64,000 bases of DNA, from positions 2,542,001 through 2,606,000 of the forward strand of contig NZ_CP093310.2 in the NCBI RefSeq assembly GCF_022631235.3, in the 5' to 3' direction. The translations under genes were made by a program, and so were the position numbers. The notes beneath the pieces are model-generated. The model ran no database searches and was not told the origin of the DNA. It saw nothing but the letters and a program-made list of their open reading frames with translations. Source of the stretch: Psychrobacter raelei (GTDB taxonomy: Bacteria > Pseudomonadota > Gammaproteobacteria > Pseudomonadales > Moraxellaceae). Below, piece after piece: positions 46,114 to 53,834 of this stretch; within the stretch, counting starts at the first letter, position 1, and the number at the start of each line of letters is the position of its first letter.

Positions 46114-46680
46114 ATGCGCGCTGCCTCAGATTTTGCTCAGTCTCAAACTCCCTCATTATCGTCTCCAAAAACCCGCTATCGCCTAGCTGCCATGCTCAGT
46201 GCCGGCCTATTAAGCATGGCATTTGCATTGCCGCTAACTGCGGTGGCTGCGCCGACAGTGGTGGTCAATCAGCCCGGCGCTCAGGCTACCGAGCAATCAC
46301 CCACAGACCCACAAGTGGCGCCACCACCTGCCTCGCCGTTTAATGGGGATACTCTGCCAAAGACGGTTCACTCTGAGCAACAAGATGCCGCCGCACAAGC
46401 ATCAGGCACCGCTGCTGATACCGATGTGTTAAAAAACCCAAAAAGCTTAGCCAGTAAAATGCAGCCCAGTGATGCTGATTTGTCAGCGGCCAATCAAGAG
46501 CTGCTCAGCCGCAATGCTCAGTTGCAGCGTGATGTTAATGATCTTGAGACTCGCGTTAATGTACTTATCAATGAGCGCAGCGGTCAGCTGTTTATGTATG
46601 GTGCGGTGACGGTCGCCGTCTCTTTATTCTTAGGCGTTTTGTTGGGCGGCTTTATCTTTAGTCGCCGTGACCGCTGGTAA
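46114..46680 (+). CDS. Hypothetical coiled-coil membrane-anchored protein
   Basis: A 188-residue envelope protein I do not recognise by name. It has a hydrophobic signal or anchor (about residues 23-43, ending AVAA), a Pro/Gln/Ala-rich linker, a short coiled coil (LSAANQELLSRNAQLQRDVNDLETRVNVL), and a C-terminal membrane helix followed by SRRDRW. The coiled-coil plus C-terminal helix resembles the end of SH3-and-anchor (YgiM-type) proteins, but no SH3 domain is present. The start at 46114 is preferred to a TTG at 46078. It lies 36 bases after yciI. Confidence 0.6.
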   Translation: MRAASDFAQSQTPSLSSPKTRYRLAAMLSAGLLSMAFALPLTAVAAPTVVVNQPGAQATEQSPTDPQVAPPPASPFNGDTLPKTVHSEQQDAAAQASGTAADTDVLKNPKSLASKMQPSDADLSAANQELLSRNAQLQRDVNDLETRVNVLINERSGQLFMYGAVTVAVSLFLGVLLGGFIFSRRDRW

Positions 46681-46750
46681 TGGGCACTCTTAAAGTTAAG
46701 GCAAGATTTGGTACAAAAACCATAACCCAAGCAATAACATAAGGCACAAA

Positions 46751-48970
46751 ATGGATAAGGTCACCCCTGCCAAGCTGTCTTGGCGTGAAGATGAACTCGG
46801 TAACGTGGTCCCCGTCTCTGAGATATTCGGCGATGTGTATTACTCTTTGGTCGATGGATTAAATGAGTCGCGTTATGTATTTTTGACCCAAAATAAATTA
46901 CCTGAGCGCTTTGAAGCCTTATTTAGCCGAGCGAATAGTAGCACAGCGTCTAACTTTAGCATTGCTGAATTAGGCTTTGGTACCGGTCTTAATATACTGG
47001 CCACTTGGCAGCTTTGGGAACACAGTAAGCAGCAGTTCCATACTTATTTCAACTCACAAACTAACCTGCAAACGAGCTTGCAAGACCATTTAAAGGGCTC
47101 ACGCTCGCTAACACCGCGGCTGCATATCATCAGTACCGAAAAGTATCCGCTCACTCATGCCGATTTAAGCCGCAGTCTTGAAAGCTGGAAGCATAAAGAC
47201 ACCAGTCTGGTGCCCTTTGTCGATCAGCTACTCGCCTTATATCCCACCTTGATATCTGGCTGTCATCGCCTACAGTTGGCCGAAGATGTCACGTTAGATT
47301 TATGGCTTGGTGATGCCTGTTTCAGCTTACAACAATTGGCCAATAGCTATGACACGCTGCCCTATGGCGCTCACATTGATGCTTGGTACTTAGATGGCTT
47401 TGCGCCTGCATGTAATGAGTCGCTTTGGGCAGATCAGATCTTTGAGCAGGTAAAGCGCTTATCTAAGCCTGGTACTACTGCGGCGACCTTTAGCAGTGCT
47501 GGCGTGGTCAAACGCGGCTTGATGGCGGCAGGCTTTGAGATCAAAAAAACCAAAGGCTTTGGACGCAAACGTGAAATGCTAACCGCCACCAAGCTTGAGC
47601 CGGTAGCAGTCAGTGACGATACCAGTGACAACCAAGGTGCTACTGAGTATGATGCCAAGTCAACTTTAGCATTACGCTCTAAGAAGCAAGTCACACTGGA
47701 TACACATGCCGTGACGCCCAACGAGCAGATTGCAGTGATTGGTGCAGGTGTTTGTGGATTAATGGCGGCTTGGTCATTGGCGCAGCGTGGTAATGCGGTG
47801 AGCTTAATAGACAAAGAGGCCCCGTTAGCGGGTGCCTCTGGCAACCCAAGGGCGCTGCTTGCTCCTAAGATGACGCCGCTTGCTCATGTGGCTGAGCATT
47901 TGCACAGCATCAGCTACCTTTATAGCCAACGCTTTTATCGTCAAATCGATCAAGGTGAGCATAAAATCTTTACCCCCACCACCACCTTAGACTTGCTACA
48001 AAAAAGCAACGTCGATGTGCACCAAATCGCTGAATATCCTGAGCAAATGGCCACCACCTTATCACTTGATAGCGCCCGAGATATATCTGGTTTACAGCAG
48101 CAGGATTTGACAGCGAATTTATACTTGCCTCAATCAGGGCTTATTAACCCTAAGGCACTGGCCGATAAGGTACTTACCCACCCAAACATCAGCTTTAAAC
48201 AAGCGAATATTAAGCGCATTACCCCCTTACAGGCAAAGGCTTTTGATGACGTAGCTGAAGTAAGTGAAGTCATTGAAGTCACTGCGGATATAACGGCGCA
48301 GCCTGCTAAGCGTACTAAAGTTATGCTGCACTGCGAAAGTGGGGAGGTGTTGTCGGTCAATAGAGTGGTTATTGCTGCCGCTTTTGAAAGTCAAAGCTTG
48401 GATGCGCGCATTTTTGAGTTTCGTAAAATTCGGGGTCAATTATCATGGTTTGAGCCCACTACCGAGCAGCTGCAAGCACTGCCAACCTTACCACTAAAAT
48501 ACTCAGGCTACTGCGCCCCTTTTATACCGCAGCCCGGTGATGAAGCCATTAACTCAGTCACGCCCTCTGTGCCTACTTTTTTGCTTGGGGCGAGCTTTAT
48601 TCGCAATGATTTGGATGATGAGATTCGGCTTAGTGAGCATGCGATTAACCATCAAAAGCTACTAACGGCGCTGCCTGAGCTTTCGGCGGTTCTACCCTTA
48701 CCAGATACAGAGGCTGACTTATATCAGCGATGGCAGGCACGAGTGGGTATTCGATCACAGACGCCAGATTATCACCCTTTGGTGGGTGCAGTCGATGAGC
48801 AGGGTCTGATTTGGACACTGAGCGGCATGGGCTCTAAGGGCTATGCTTTTGCACCGCTATGTGCTCAGGTATTAGCTGATATGATGACCGCACAGTTTGT
48901 ACCGCTGCCGGCGGCGCTGCTCGCTAAGCTATCAGTGCATCGAAGCAGTTTAAAAAAGCCGTTATCATAA
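46751..48970 (+). CDS. mnmC: Bifunctional tRNA mnm5s2U34 biosynthesis protein MnmC
   Basis: MnmC finishes the mnm5s2U wobble modification: the C-terminal FAD domain removes the carboxymethyl group and the N-terminal domain methylates. The 739-residue fusion shows a SAM-binding AELGFGTGLNIL (about 73-84), WYLDGFAP (MnmD motif, about 213-220), and the dinucleotide motif VIGAGVCGLMAAWSLAQRG (about 328-346) with GASGNPRALLAPKM. WTLSGMGSKGYAFAPL near the end is the FAD-domain closing motif. The stop codon lies inside the terminator stem. Confidence 0.94.
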   Translation: MDKVTPAKLSWREDELGNVVPVSEIFGDVYYSLVDGLNESRYVFLTQNKLPERFEALFSRANSSTASNFSIAELGFGTGLNILATWQLWEHSKQQFHTYFNSQTNLQTSLQDHLKGSRSLTPRLHIISTEKYPLTHADLSRSLESWKHKDTSLVPFVDQLLALYPTLISGCHRLQLAEDVTLDLWLGDACFSLQQLANSYDTLPYGAHIDAWYLDGFAPACNESLWADQIFEQVKRLSKPGTTAATFSSAGVVKRGLMAAGFEIKKTKGFGRKREMLTATKLEPVAVSDDTSDNQGATEYDAKSTLALRSKKQVTLDTHAVTPNEQIAVIGAGVCGLMAAWSLAQRGNAVSLIDKEAPLAGASGNPRALLAPKMTPLAHVAEHLHSISYLYSQRFYRQIDQGEHKIFTPTTTLDLLQKSNVDVHQIAEYPEQMATTLSLDSARDISGLQQQDLTANLYLPQSGLINPKALADKVLTHPNISFKQANIKRITPLQAKAFDDVAEVSEVIEVTADITAQPAKRTKVMLHCESGEVLSVNRVVIAAAFESQSLDARIFEFRKIRGQLSWFEPTTEQLQALPTLPLKYSGYCAPFIPQPGDEAINSVTPSVPTFLLGASFIRNDLDDEIRLSEHAINHQKLLTALPELSAVLPLPDTEADLYQRWQARVGIRSQTPDYHPLVGAVDEQGLIWTLSGMGSKGYAFAPLCAQVLADMMTAQFVPLPAALLAKLSVHRSSLKKPLS

Positions 48971-48981
48971 CGGCTTTTTTT
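48952..48981. terminator. Terminator overlapping the mnmC stop codon
   Basis: AAAAAAGCCGTTAT / ATAACGGCTTTTTT, a 14-bp perfect stem with a minimal loop. The mnmC TAA (48968-48970) is within the descending arm. T tracts on both strands also serve the convergent tcdA. Confidence 0.85.
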
Positions 48982-49009
48982 GATGTTTGTTTTATGATGG
49001 CTACCAAGA

Positions 49010-49816
49010 CTAGCGGCTTAGCATCGCTAACGTCTCACTGACCATGACCATACCCACCACCGAAGTGACGGCCACCGCAGAGCCATAACCGCCGCAATGT
49101 AGGCCGCCGGTCTGCACGCTACCATCGGCTGATTTATTGACAATAGGCGGCTGGGTGGAGTAGACACATTTAATGCCGAACTTCTCTTTCATGGCCTTAT
49201 TAATGCCATGCTCATTACGCAGCTTGGTGCGCAGGCGTGCCAGCAATGGATCTTGATAGGTGTCTTTTAGGTCACTCACTGTAATTTGTAATGGATCGGT
49301 TTTACCACCAGCACCGCCAGCACAAATTAGCTTTAATTTGTTAAATCGGCAGTGTAAGGCAATGGCAAGCTTTGCCGACATGTCATCGGTACAATCAAGT
49401 ACAATGGTCGCTGTCCCTTGCTCAGCGCTTTGCTTGGCCTGCTCTCGGCTTGGCAATAGCTGAGCGACATTTTCTGCGGTTAAGAAGTCATCAACTAAGT
49501 TGAGCTGTATCTTTGGATTGATCTGACGCGCCCGCCCGGCCATCTGTTCAATCTTACTTTTTCCAAAGCCACTGTCCATGGCTGGCAGCTGACGGTTGAC
49601 ATTGGAGGCCACCAACACATCCATATCAATCAAAGTCATTTGACCAATTGCCGTACGTGTTAGCCCTTCTGCCACCCAAGTACCCACACCGCCCACGCCG
49701 ATGACTATGACATGCGCCTTTTCAAAATTGGCAAAGCCTTTTGTACCATATAAGGTCTGAGTGCCTTTGAAGCGTCGATCATATTGGCTATTGTCTGTCG
49801 CTGAAGTTGAGGTCAT
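49010..49816 (-). CDS. tcdA: tRNA threonylcarbamoyladenosine dehydratase
   Basis: TcdA (CsdL/YgdL) cyclises t6A37 to ct6A in tRNA, using ATP. The 268-residue E1-like protein has RRFKGTQTLYG at the N terminus, the nucleotide motif VIGVGGVGTWVAEGLTRTAIG (about 37-57), DMDVLVASNVNRQLPA, and DCTDDMSAKLAIALHC. The C terminus CGGYGSAVAVTSVVGMVM is characteristic. It normally works with the sulfur-acceptor pair CsdA/CsdE, which is not here. Confidence 0.94.
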   Translation of the reverse strand: MTSTSATDNSQYDRRFKGTQTLYGTKGFANFEKAHVIVIGVGGVGTWVAEGLTRTAIGQMTLIDMDVLVASNVNRQLPAMDSGFGKSKIEQMAGRARQINPKIQLNLVDDFLTAENVAQLLPSREQAKQSAEQGTATIVLDCTDDMSAKLAIALHCRFNKLKLICAGGAGGKTDPLQITVSDLKDTYQDPLLARLRTKLRNEHGINKAMKEKFGIKCVYSTQPPIVNKSADGSVQTGGLHCGGYGSAVAVTSVVGMVMVSETLAMLSR

Positions 49817-49923
49817 AAAGCGCTTACTTTTTATAAAATGATGGGTTTAGGGCCAGATTTAATGAATAGAGTTACGATCACCTGGTTTTAAAATAAAAAC
49901 GACAGGCTATTATACAGTATTCG

Positions 49924-50814
49924 TTAGGCGGGATAAGGCCAATCCACTTTTAACGCCTCACAACTGTTTTGCCATAGCTGCTGTGCTAAGGTGGCCTTAT
50001 CCACGTGAAGAAGCTCACTCAACCCTTGTAGCACAAAGCCTAAATTACCTGGAACATTTCGGGTAGGCGTACTTCCTTGCTGACAGCACACAGGCGTCAT
50101 GTCCGGACAATCTGTCTCTAATACCAAGCTCTGTAGGCCAAACTCCTCTACCACGGCAGTAATGGCTCGGCGTAGTTTTTTGGCATTGGTATTGGTAATC
50201 TGCCCGGTAACGCCAAGCTTAAAACCTAGCTTAACAAAGGCTTTGGCTTCTTGCTCACCCCCACTAAAGCTGTGGGCGATACCGCCAAGTTCAGTGGCTT
50301 TATAACTGTGCTGTTTTAATAGCGCCAAGCATTCAGCATGAGCCTTACGAATATGCAGCAACACCGGCAACTGATGCTCAACGGCCAAATCCAATTGAGC
50401 GCTAAAGAAGCGTTTTTGTTTTTTTAACGACTCATCTGTTTTTAATTCATCGCTAAAGGTATCCAGACCAATCTCACCGATAGCAACATGAGGATGGCGT
50501 TGTAAAAATTGAGCCAGACAGTCTAAATCCGCTTCAGTATGCTCAAAGATATAAGCAGGATGTAGCCCTGAGGCAAGATAGACCTTGGGTACTGCGGCCT
50601 TATTGGCTTGTATGTTATGTGAATAGCTTGATAGCTGCTGCTGAGTTTGCCGCATGCGCTCAAAATATTTGGCCAGATAACCAATGAGTAATAAATGACG
50701 TAGCCCAGACCCATAAGCTGCAGTTGCCAAGCTCAGCCTATCTTCATCAAACACAAAGTCATCAAAATGAGTGTGAGTATCTATTAACGCGTAATCTATC
50801 GGCTTATCTGTCAC
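49924..50814 (-). CDS. TatD family hydrolase
   Basis: A metal-dependent deoxyribonuclease or hydrolase of the TatD fold. LIDTHTHFDDF (the first metal motif), IGEIGLD (Glu), LPVLLHIRKAH (His), GIAHSFSGG (His) and LVLETDCPDM (Asp) are all present in order. GTG at 50814 (296 residues) is chosen since it starts just before the first motif, as usual in TatD, and overlaps the upstream gene's end by 11 bases. Upstream ATGs at 50886-50907 would overlap it by about 100 bases. There is no clear Shine-Dalgarno sequence for any start. Confidence 0.86.
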   Translation of the reverse strand: MTDKPIDYALIDTHTHFDDFVFDEDRLSLATAAYGSGLRHLLLIGYLAKYFERMRQTQQQLSSYSHNIQANKAAVPKVYLASGLHPAYIFEHTEADLDCLAQFLQRHPHVAIGEIGLDTFSDELKTDESLKKQKRFFSAQLDLAVEHQLPVLLHIRKAHAECLALLKQHSYKATELGGIAHSFSGGEQEAKAFVKLGFKLGVTGQITNTNAKKLRRAITAVVEEFGLQSLVLETDCPDMTPVCCQQGSTPTRNVPGNLGFVLQGLSELLHVDKATLAQQLWQNSCEALKVDWPYPA

Positions 50815-51034
50815 TGGAGGTATCCCTATCCGTATTGCTTTGTGTCGTGGATTGATCAGAGCGCTTAGATGACTTTGGCTTGGCATGCGATATATCATCA
50901 GATACAAAATCAGAGTTTGCCTCTAGATCAGATGGCCGGACCACAGTCTGTTGTGGCTGACGACTGCTGCGCCTTGGGATTAATAACAACGCCACACCTA
51001 TGGCAGTTAACTGAATCAATTTAGAGTATTTCAT
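50804..51034 (-). CDS. Small hypothetical membrane protein
   Basis: A 76-residue protein: MKYSKLIQLTAIGVALLLI is a signal-like hydrophobic segment followed by RRSSR, then a polar Ser/Asp/Lys/Gln-rich tail. ATG 51034 is preferred because GGGGG lies just upstream; an ATG four codons earlier is in the same frame. It overlaps the proposed tatD start, suggesting coupled translation. No family recognised; it could be non-functional. Confidence 0.45.
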   Translation of the reverse strand: MKYSKLIQLTAIGVALLLIPRRSSRQPQQTVVRPSDLEANSDFVSDDISHAKPKSSKRSDQSTTQSNTDRDTSSDR

Positions 51035-51155
51035 TACCGCCCCCATCTCATCACAACAAGAGATATAAAAATATAGCCCAATGACAGTTATATCAATGGG
51101 CCATATGTTTCTAAATACAACATCTTGTTATTTACAATATCGTCTTAGGTAAACA

Positions 51156-51839
51156 TCAGAACGGGATATCGTCATCTTTAGGCGTATCAGTCATACCACC
51201 TGCAGGGGTGGTTGTTTGATTGTTAAAGGCAGGGGTCTGCTGAGGCTGAGGTGGCTGTGCAGCCGGTGCTTGTGGCGCAAAGTTAGTTTGACCAGAAGTA
51301 GCAGCAGGTGGTGCATTAAAGGTATTACCACCCTGATTGCCGCCTTGTTGACCTTGAAAACCACCGCCTTGTTGACCTTGAAAACCACCTTGAGTGGTGT
51401 TCGGGTTGCCAGCAAAGCCTTGATTGCCCTGATTACCTTGGCCGCCTTGACCCCATTGGCCACCGGTCTGATTACCCGTAAACCCGCCACCGCCCATACC
51501 ACCGGTTGCGCCATCTAGCATCTGCATTTGATCGGCACGGATTTCGGTAGTGTAACGGTCTTGCCCGTTTTGATCTTGCCATTTACGGGTACGTAGGCTG
51601 CCCTCGATGTATACTTTGCTGCCTTTACGTAAATACTGAGCTGCGATTTCGCCCAAGCGATTAAATAAGGTCACTCGGTGCCACTCAGTGGCCTCGCGCT
51701 TTTCCCCAGTTTGTTTATCAGTCCACTGCTCAGAGGTCGCCACCGAAATATTGGTCACACTGCCCCCATTACTGAACTGGCGGGTCTCAGGGTCATTGCC
51801 TAAGTTACCAATAATAATGACTTTATTTACACCACGCAT
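51156..51839 (-). CDS. ssb: Single-stranded DNA-binding protein
   Basis: SSB coats single-stranded DNA during replication and repair and recruits partners through its tail. The 227-residue protein has the OB fold ([58 protein letters not shown]), a Gly/Gln/Asn-rich linker from about residue 115, and the canonical DDDIPF tip for partner binding. The linker is long because of short repeats, including a 24-base unit present twice in tandem near 51345-51392. It is separated from uvrA by an MFS gene. Confidence 0.97.
   Translation of the reverse strand: MRGVNKVIIIGNLGNDPETRQFSNGGSVTNISVATSEQWTDKQTGEKREATEWHRVTLFNRLGEIAAQYLRKGSKVYIEGSLRTRKWQDQNGQDRYTTEIRADQMQMLDGATGGMGGGGFTGNQTGGQWGQGGQGNQGNQGFAGNPNTTQGGFQGQQGGGFQGQQGGNQGGNTFNAPPAATSGQTNFAPQAPAAQPPQPQQTPAFNNQTTTPAGGMTDTPKDDDIPF
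51345..51392. repeat. 24-bp tandem repeat in the SSB linker
   Basis: A 24-base unit starting CCGCCTTGTTGACC occurs twice head to tail and encodes FQGQQGG-type peptides. It points to slippage-driven change of linker length. Confidence 0.75.
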
Positions 51840-51935
51840 AAGTTATCCTTTTTGTATATTTATTAAATAGTGAGTTAATATAAACTATCTGTATCATACT
51901 TGCTAGCACTTGCCCTCACTGTACCGAAATTTTGG

Positions 51936-53300
51936 CTAAATATCTAGCTTAGTTTCGGTAAGTTGCGACAGTAACTGTCGTGAATAATCATCGATTTTTT
52001 GTTTATCAAGTTTTAAATAAGCCACCCCATCTTTGGGCATAACCACCACTTCATCCACCCCACCGACTGACATAACTTGCTGTGACCACGCCGTGACATC
52101 TACTTGTTTGGGGATCGCTAACGTGGTACTGGTTAAGTAAGGGGGCTGCGAAATCGGTAGAATTAAGACCAACGCCACAGCCATTACTGCACCGAGTAGC
52201 CCCCAGGCCAGCATCGGACCTTGGCTAAGTAACATACCGCCCAAGGCCCCACCGAAGAAGGCTCCTAAAAACTGGCTGGAGGAGTTAATACCCATCGCCG
52301 TCGCTTTATTGGCCACAGGTGCTTTTTTAGAAATCCAAGAGGGAATCGTCGCCTCAAGTAAGTTAAAACCGATAAAGTAAAGACCGAGCCCAAACAGCAA
52401 TACATAGCTTAACTTACTGCCTAGCGCCAGACAGACAAACGCTGCGACCAACAAAGTTAATGCCGCTAAGAATATCTGACGCATTTTGCGTTTTTTTTCG
52501 GCAATAATGATAAAGGGAATGGCAATGGCAAAGCCAATAAACAGCAGCGGTAAATACACCATACCCTGTTGACGCACACTCAAATCTAGCACGTCTGCCA
52601 ACTGCTGAGGCACAATCACAAAGATGGCAGTCATGGTTAAATGCAGTGCAAAGATACCGATATGCAGCCGGTTTAAATCGCCAATACGCAGCACCTCTTT
52701 TAGCTGCTCCCCTATCGATTGATTGGCCAGATTGTGTCGCAGTACTCTAAGCGGGGTAGGCACAAACAATAACAGCAGCATGGCAACCAGCGCAAATACT
52801 GCGGTCAACCAAAATAGCCCAGAGATACCTAGGCTGGCTACCATCATCGGTCCAATGGCAAACGACAGCATAATAGAAGTCGCAATGGTCAGTCCCATAG
52901 TGGCCATAGCCTTGGTACGCTGCTGCTCACGGGTCACATCGGCCAATAATGCCATAAGAATTGCCGAGACTGCGCCACTACCTGCCAGCGCCCGACCGAT
53001 AATGACTTGATAAATATCAGTGGCAGTCGCAGCGACCACACCGCCGATGGCAAATAATAATAGCCCTAAAAATATCATCGGCTTGCGCGGAAATTTATCC
53101 GCTGCCATACTCATAGGGATTTGGAATAGGGCCTGCCCCAACCCATAAATACCGACAGCCAAACCAATTAATAAGGGTGTGGCATGGGCATAATTGTTAC
53201 CATAAACCGAAAAGACCGGCACTATCATAAATAGGCCGATCATACGCAGTGCAAAGATACCACCTATACCGGCAATGGCTCGCTTCTCGATGCTATTCAT
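51936..53300 (-). CDS. MFS transporter with C-terminal YAM domain (YajR-like)
   Basis: A 12-helix major facilitator of 454 residues, the same length as E. coli YajR. The MFS motif A region (GQALFQIPMSMAADKFPRKPMIFLG) lies between helices 2 and 3. The last 65 residues (VTAWSQQVMSVGGVDEVVVMPKDGVAYLKLDKQKIDDYSRQLL) form a ferredoxin-like YAM domain, rare among MFS proteins. ATG 53300 is supported by GGGAG six bases upstream. The substrate is unknown, probably drugs or small organic molecules. Confidence 0.85.
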   Translation of the reverse strand: MNSIEKRAIAGIGGIFALRMIGLFMIVPVFSVYGNNYAHATPLLIGLAVGIYGLGQALFQIPMSMAADKFPRKPMIFLGLLLFAIGGVVAATATDIYQVIIGRALAGSGAVSAILMALLADVTREQQRTKAMATMGLTIATSIMLSFAIGPMMVASLGISGLFWLTAVFALVAMLLLLFVPTPLRVLRHNLANQSIGEQLKEVLRIGDLNRLHIGIFALHLTMTAIFVIVPQQLADVLDLSVRQQGMVYLPLLFIGFAIAIPFIIIAEKKRKMRQIFLAALTLLVAAFVCLALGSKLSYVLLFGLGLYFIGFNLLEATIPSWISKKAPVANKATAMGINSSSQFLGAFFGGALGGMLLSQGPMLAWGLLGAVMAVALVLILPISQPPYLTSTTLAIPKQVDVTAWSQQVMSVGGVDEVVVMPKDGVAYLKLDKQKIDDYSRQLLSQLTETKLDI

Positions 53301-53310
53301 ATTGCTCCCA

Positions 53311-53568
53311 CTATAGCGGCACCCACATGATGGGGTGATGACTGTCAAATAACTGTGCCATTATAATGGATTCACTCCCGCTATGCGCAGCGACATTATA
53401 CTCAAATTTGGTTATACCATTTTTCTGCTCTGCAACATAAGTGGCTGCTGCCTTATCTGCCGTTAAGTATCGGTGTATGTATTCAATTTTAGCAACGCTA
53501 TTTAAGCCATCTTGCCGCTGCTTGCTCTTGAATTTTGGCCAAATCACACCCATTAATAGCTTATTCAT
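53311..53568 (-). CDS. Hypothetical 85-residue protein upstream of the MFS gene
   Basis: A small soluble protein (KIEYIHRYLTADKAAATYVAEQ, FEYNVAAHSGSESIIMAQLFDSHHP) with no recognised domain. Its TAG is 10 bases before the MFS ATG, on the same strand, so the two could be cotranscribed. The ribosome site is weak and no homolog is recalled, so it may be a chance frame. Confidence 0.4.
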   Translation of the reverse strand: MNKLLMGVIWPKFKSKQRQDGLNSVAKIEYIHRYLTADKAAATYVAEQKNGITKFEYNVAAHSGSESIIMAQLFDSHHPIMWVPL

Positions 53569-53834
53569 ACTGCATTTATTGCTCTAAACAAACTCTAACT
53601 AACCTATACATTTATTAAACTCACCTCTTATTTAACTTAGCGAGTAACTGGGCTATTGTTGGCTCAATTACTAGGTATTAAATTGGCCGAGCATTAAATG
53701 AGTGGGGCAATAGCACTCCGCTTACTTTTATAACTAATTTATATTTCAAACCCAATTAAATCACCTCATCATCCATAAACCCAATTACCCCTATTTATTT
53801 ACTTACTTATTAAATTTATAACAAAAGGCTCTCT

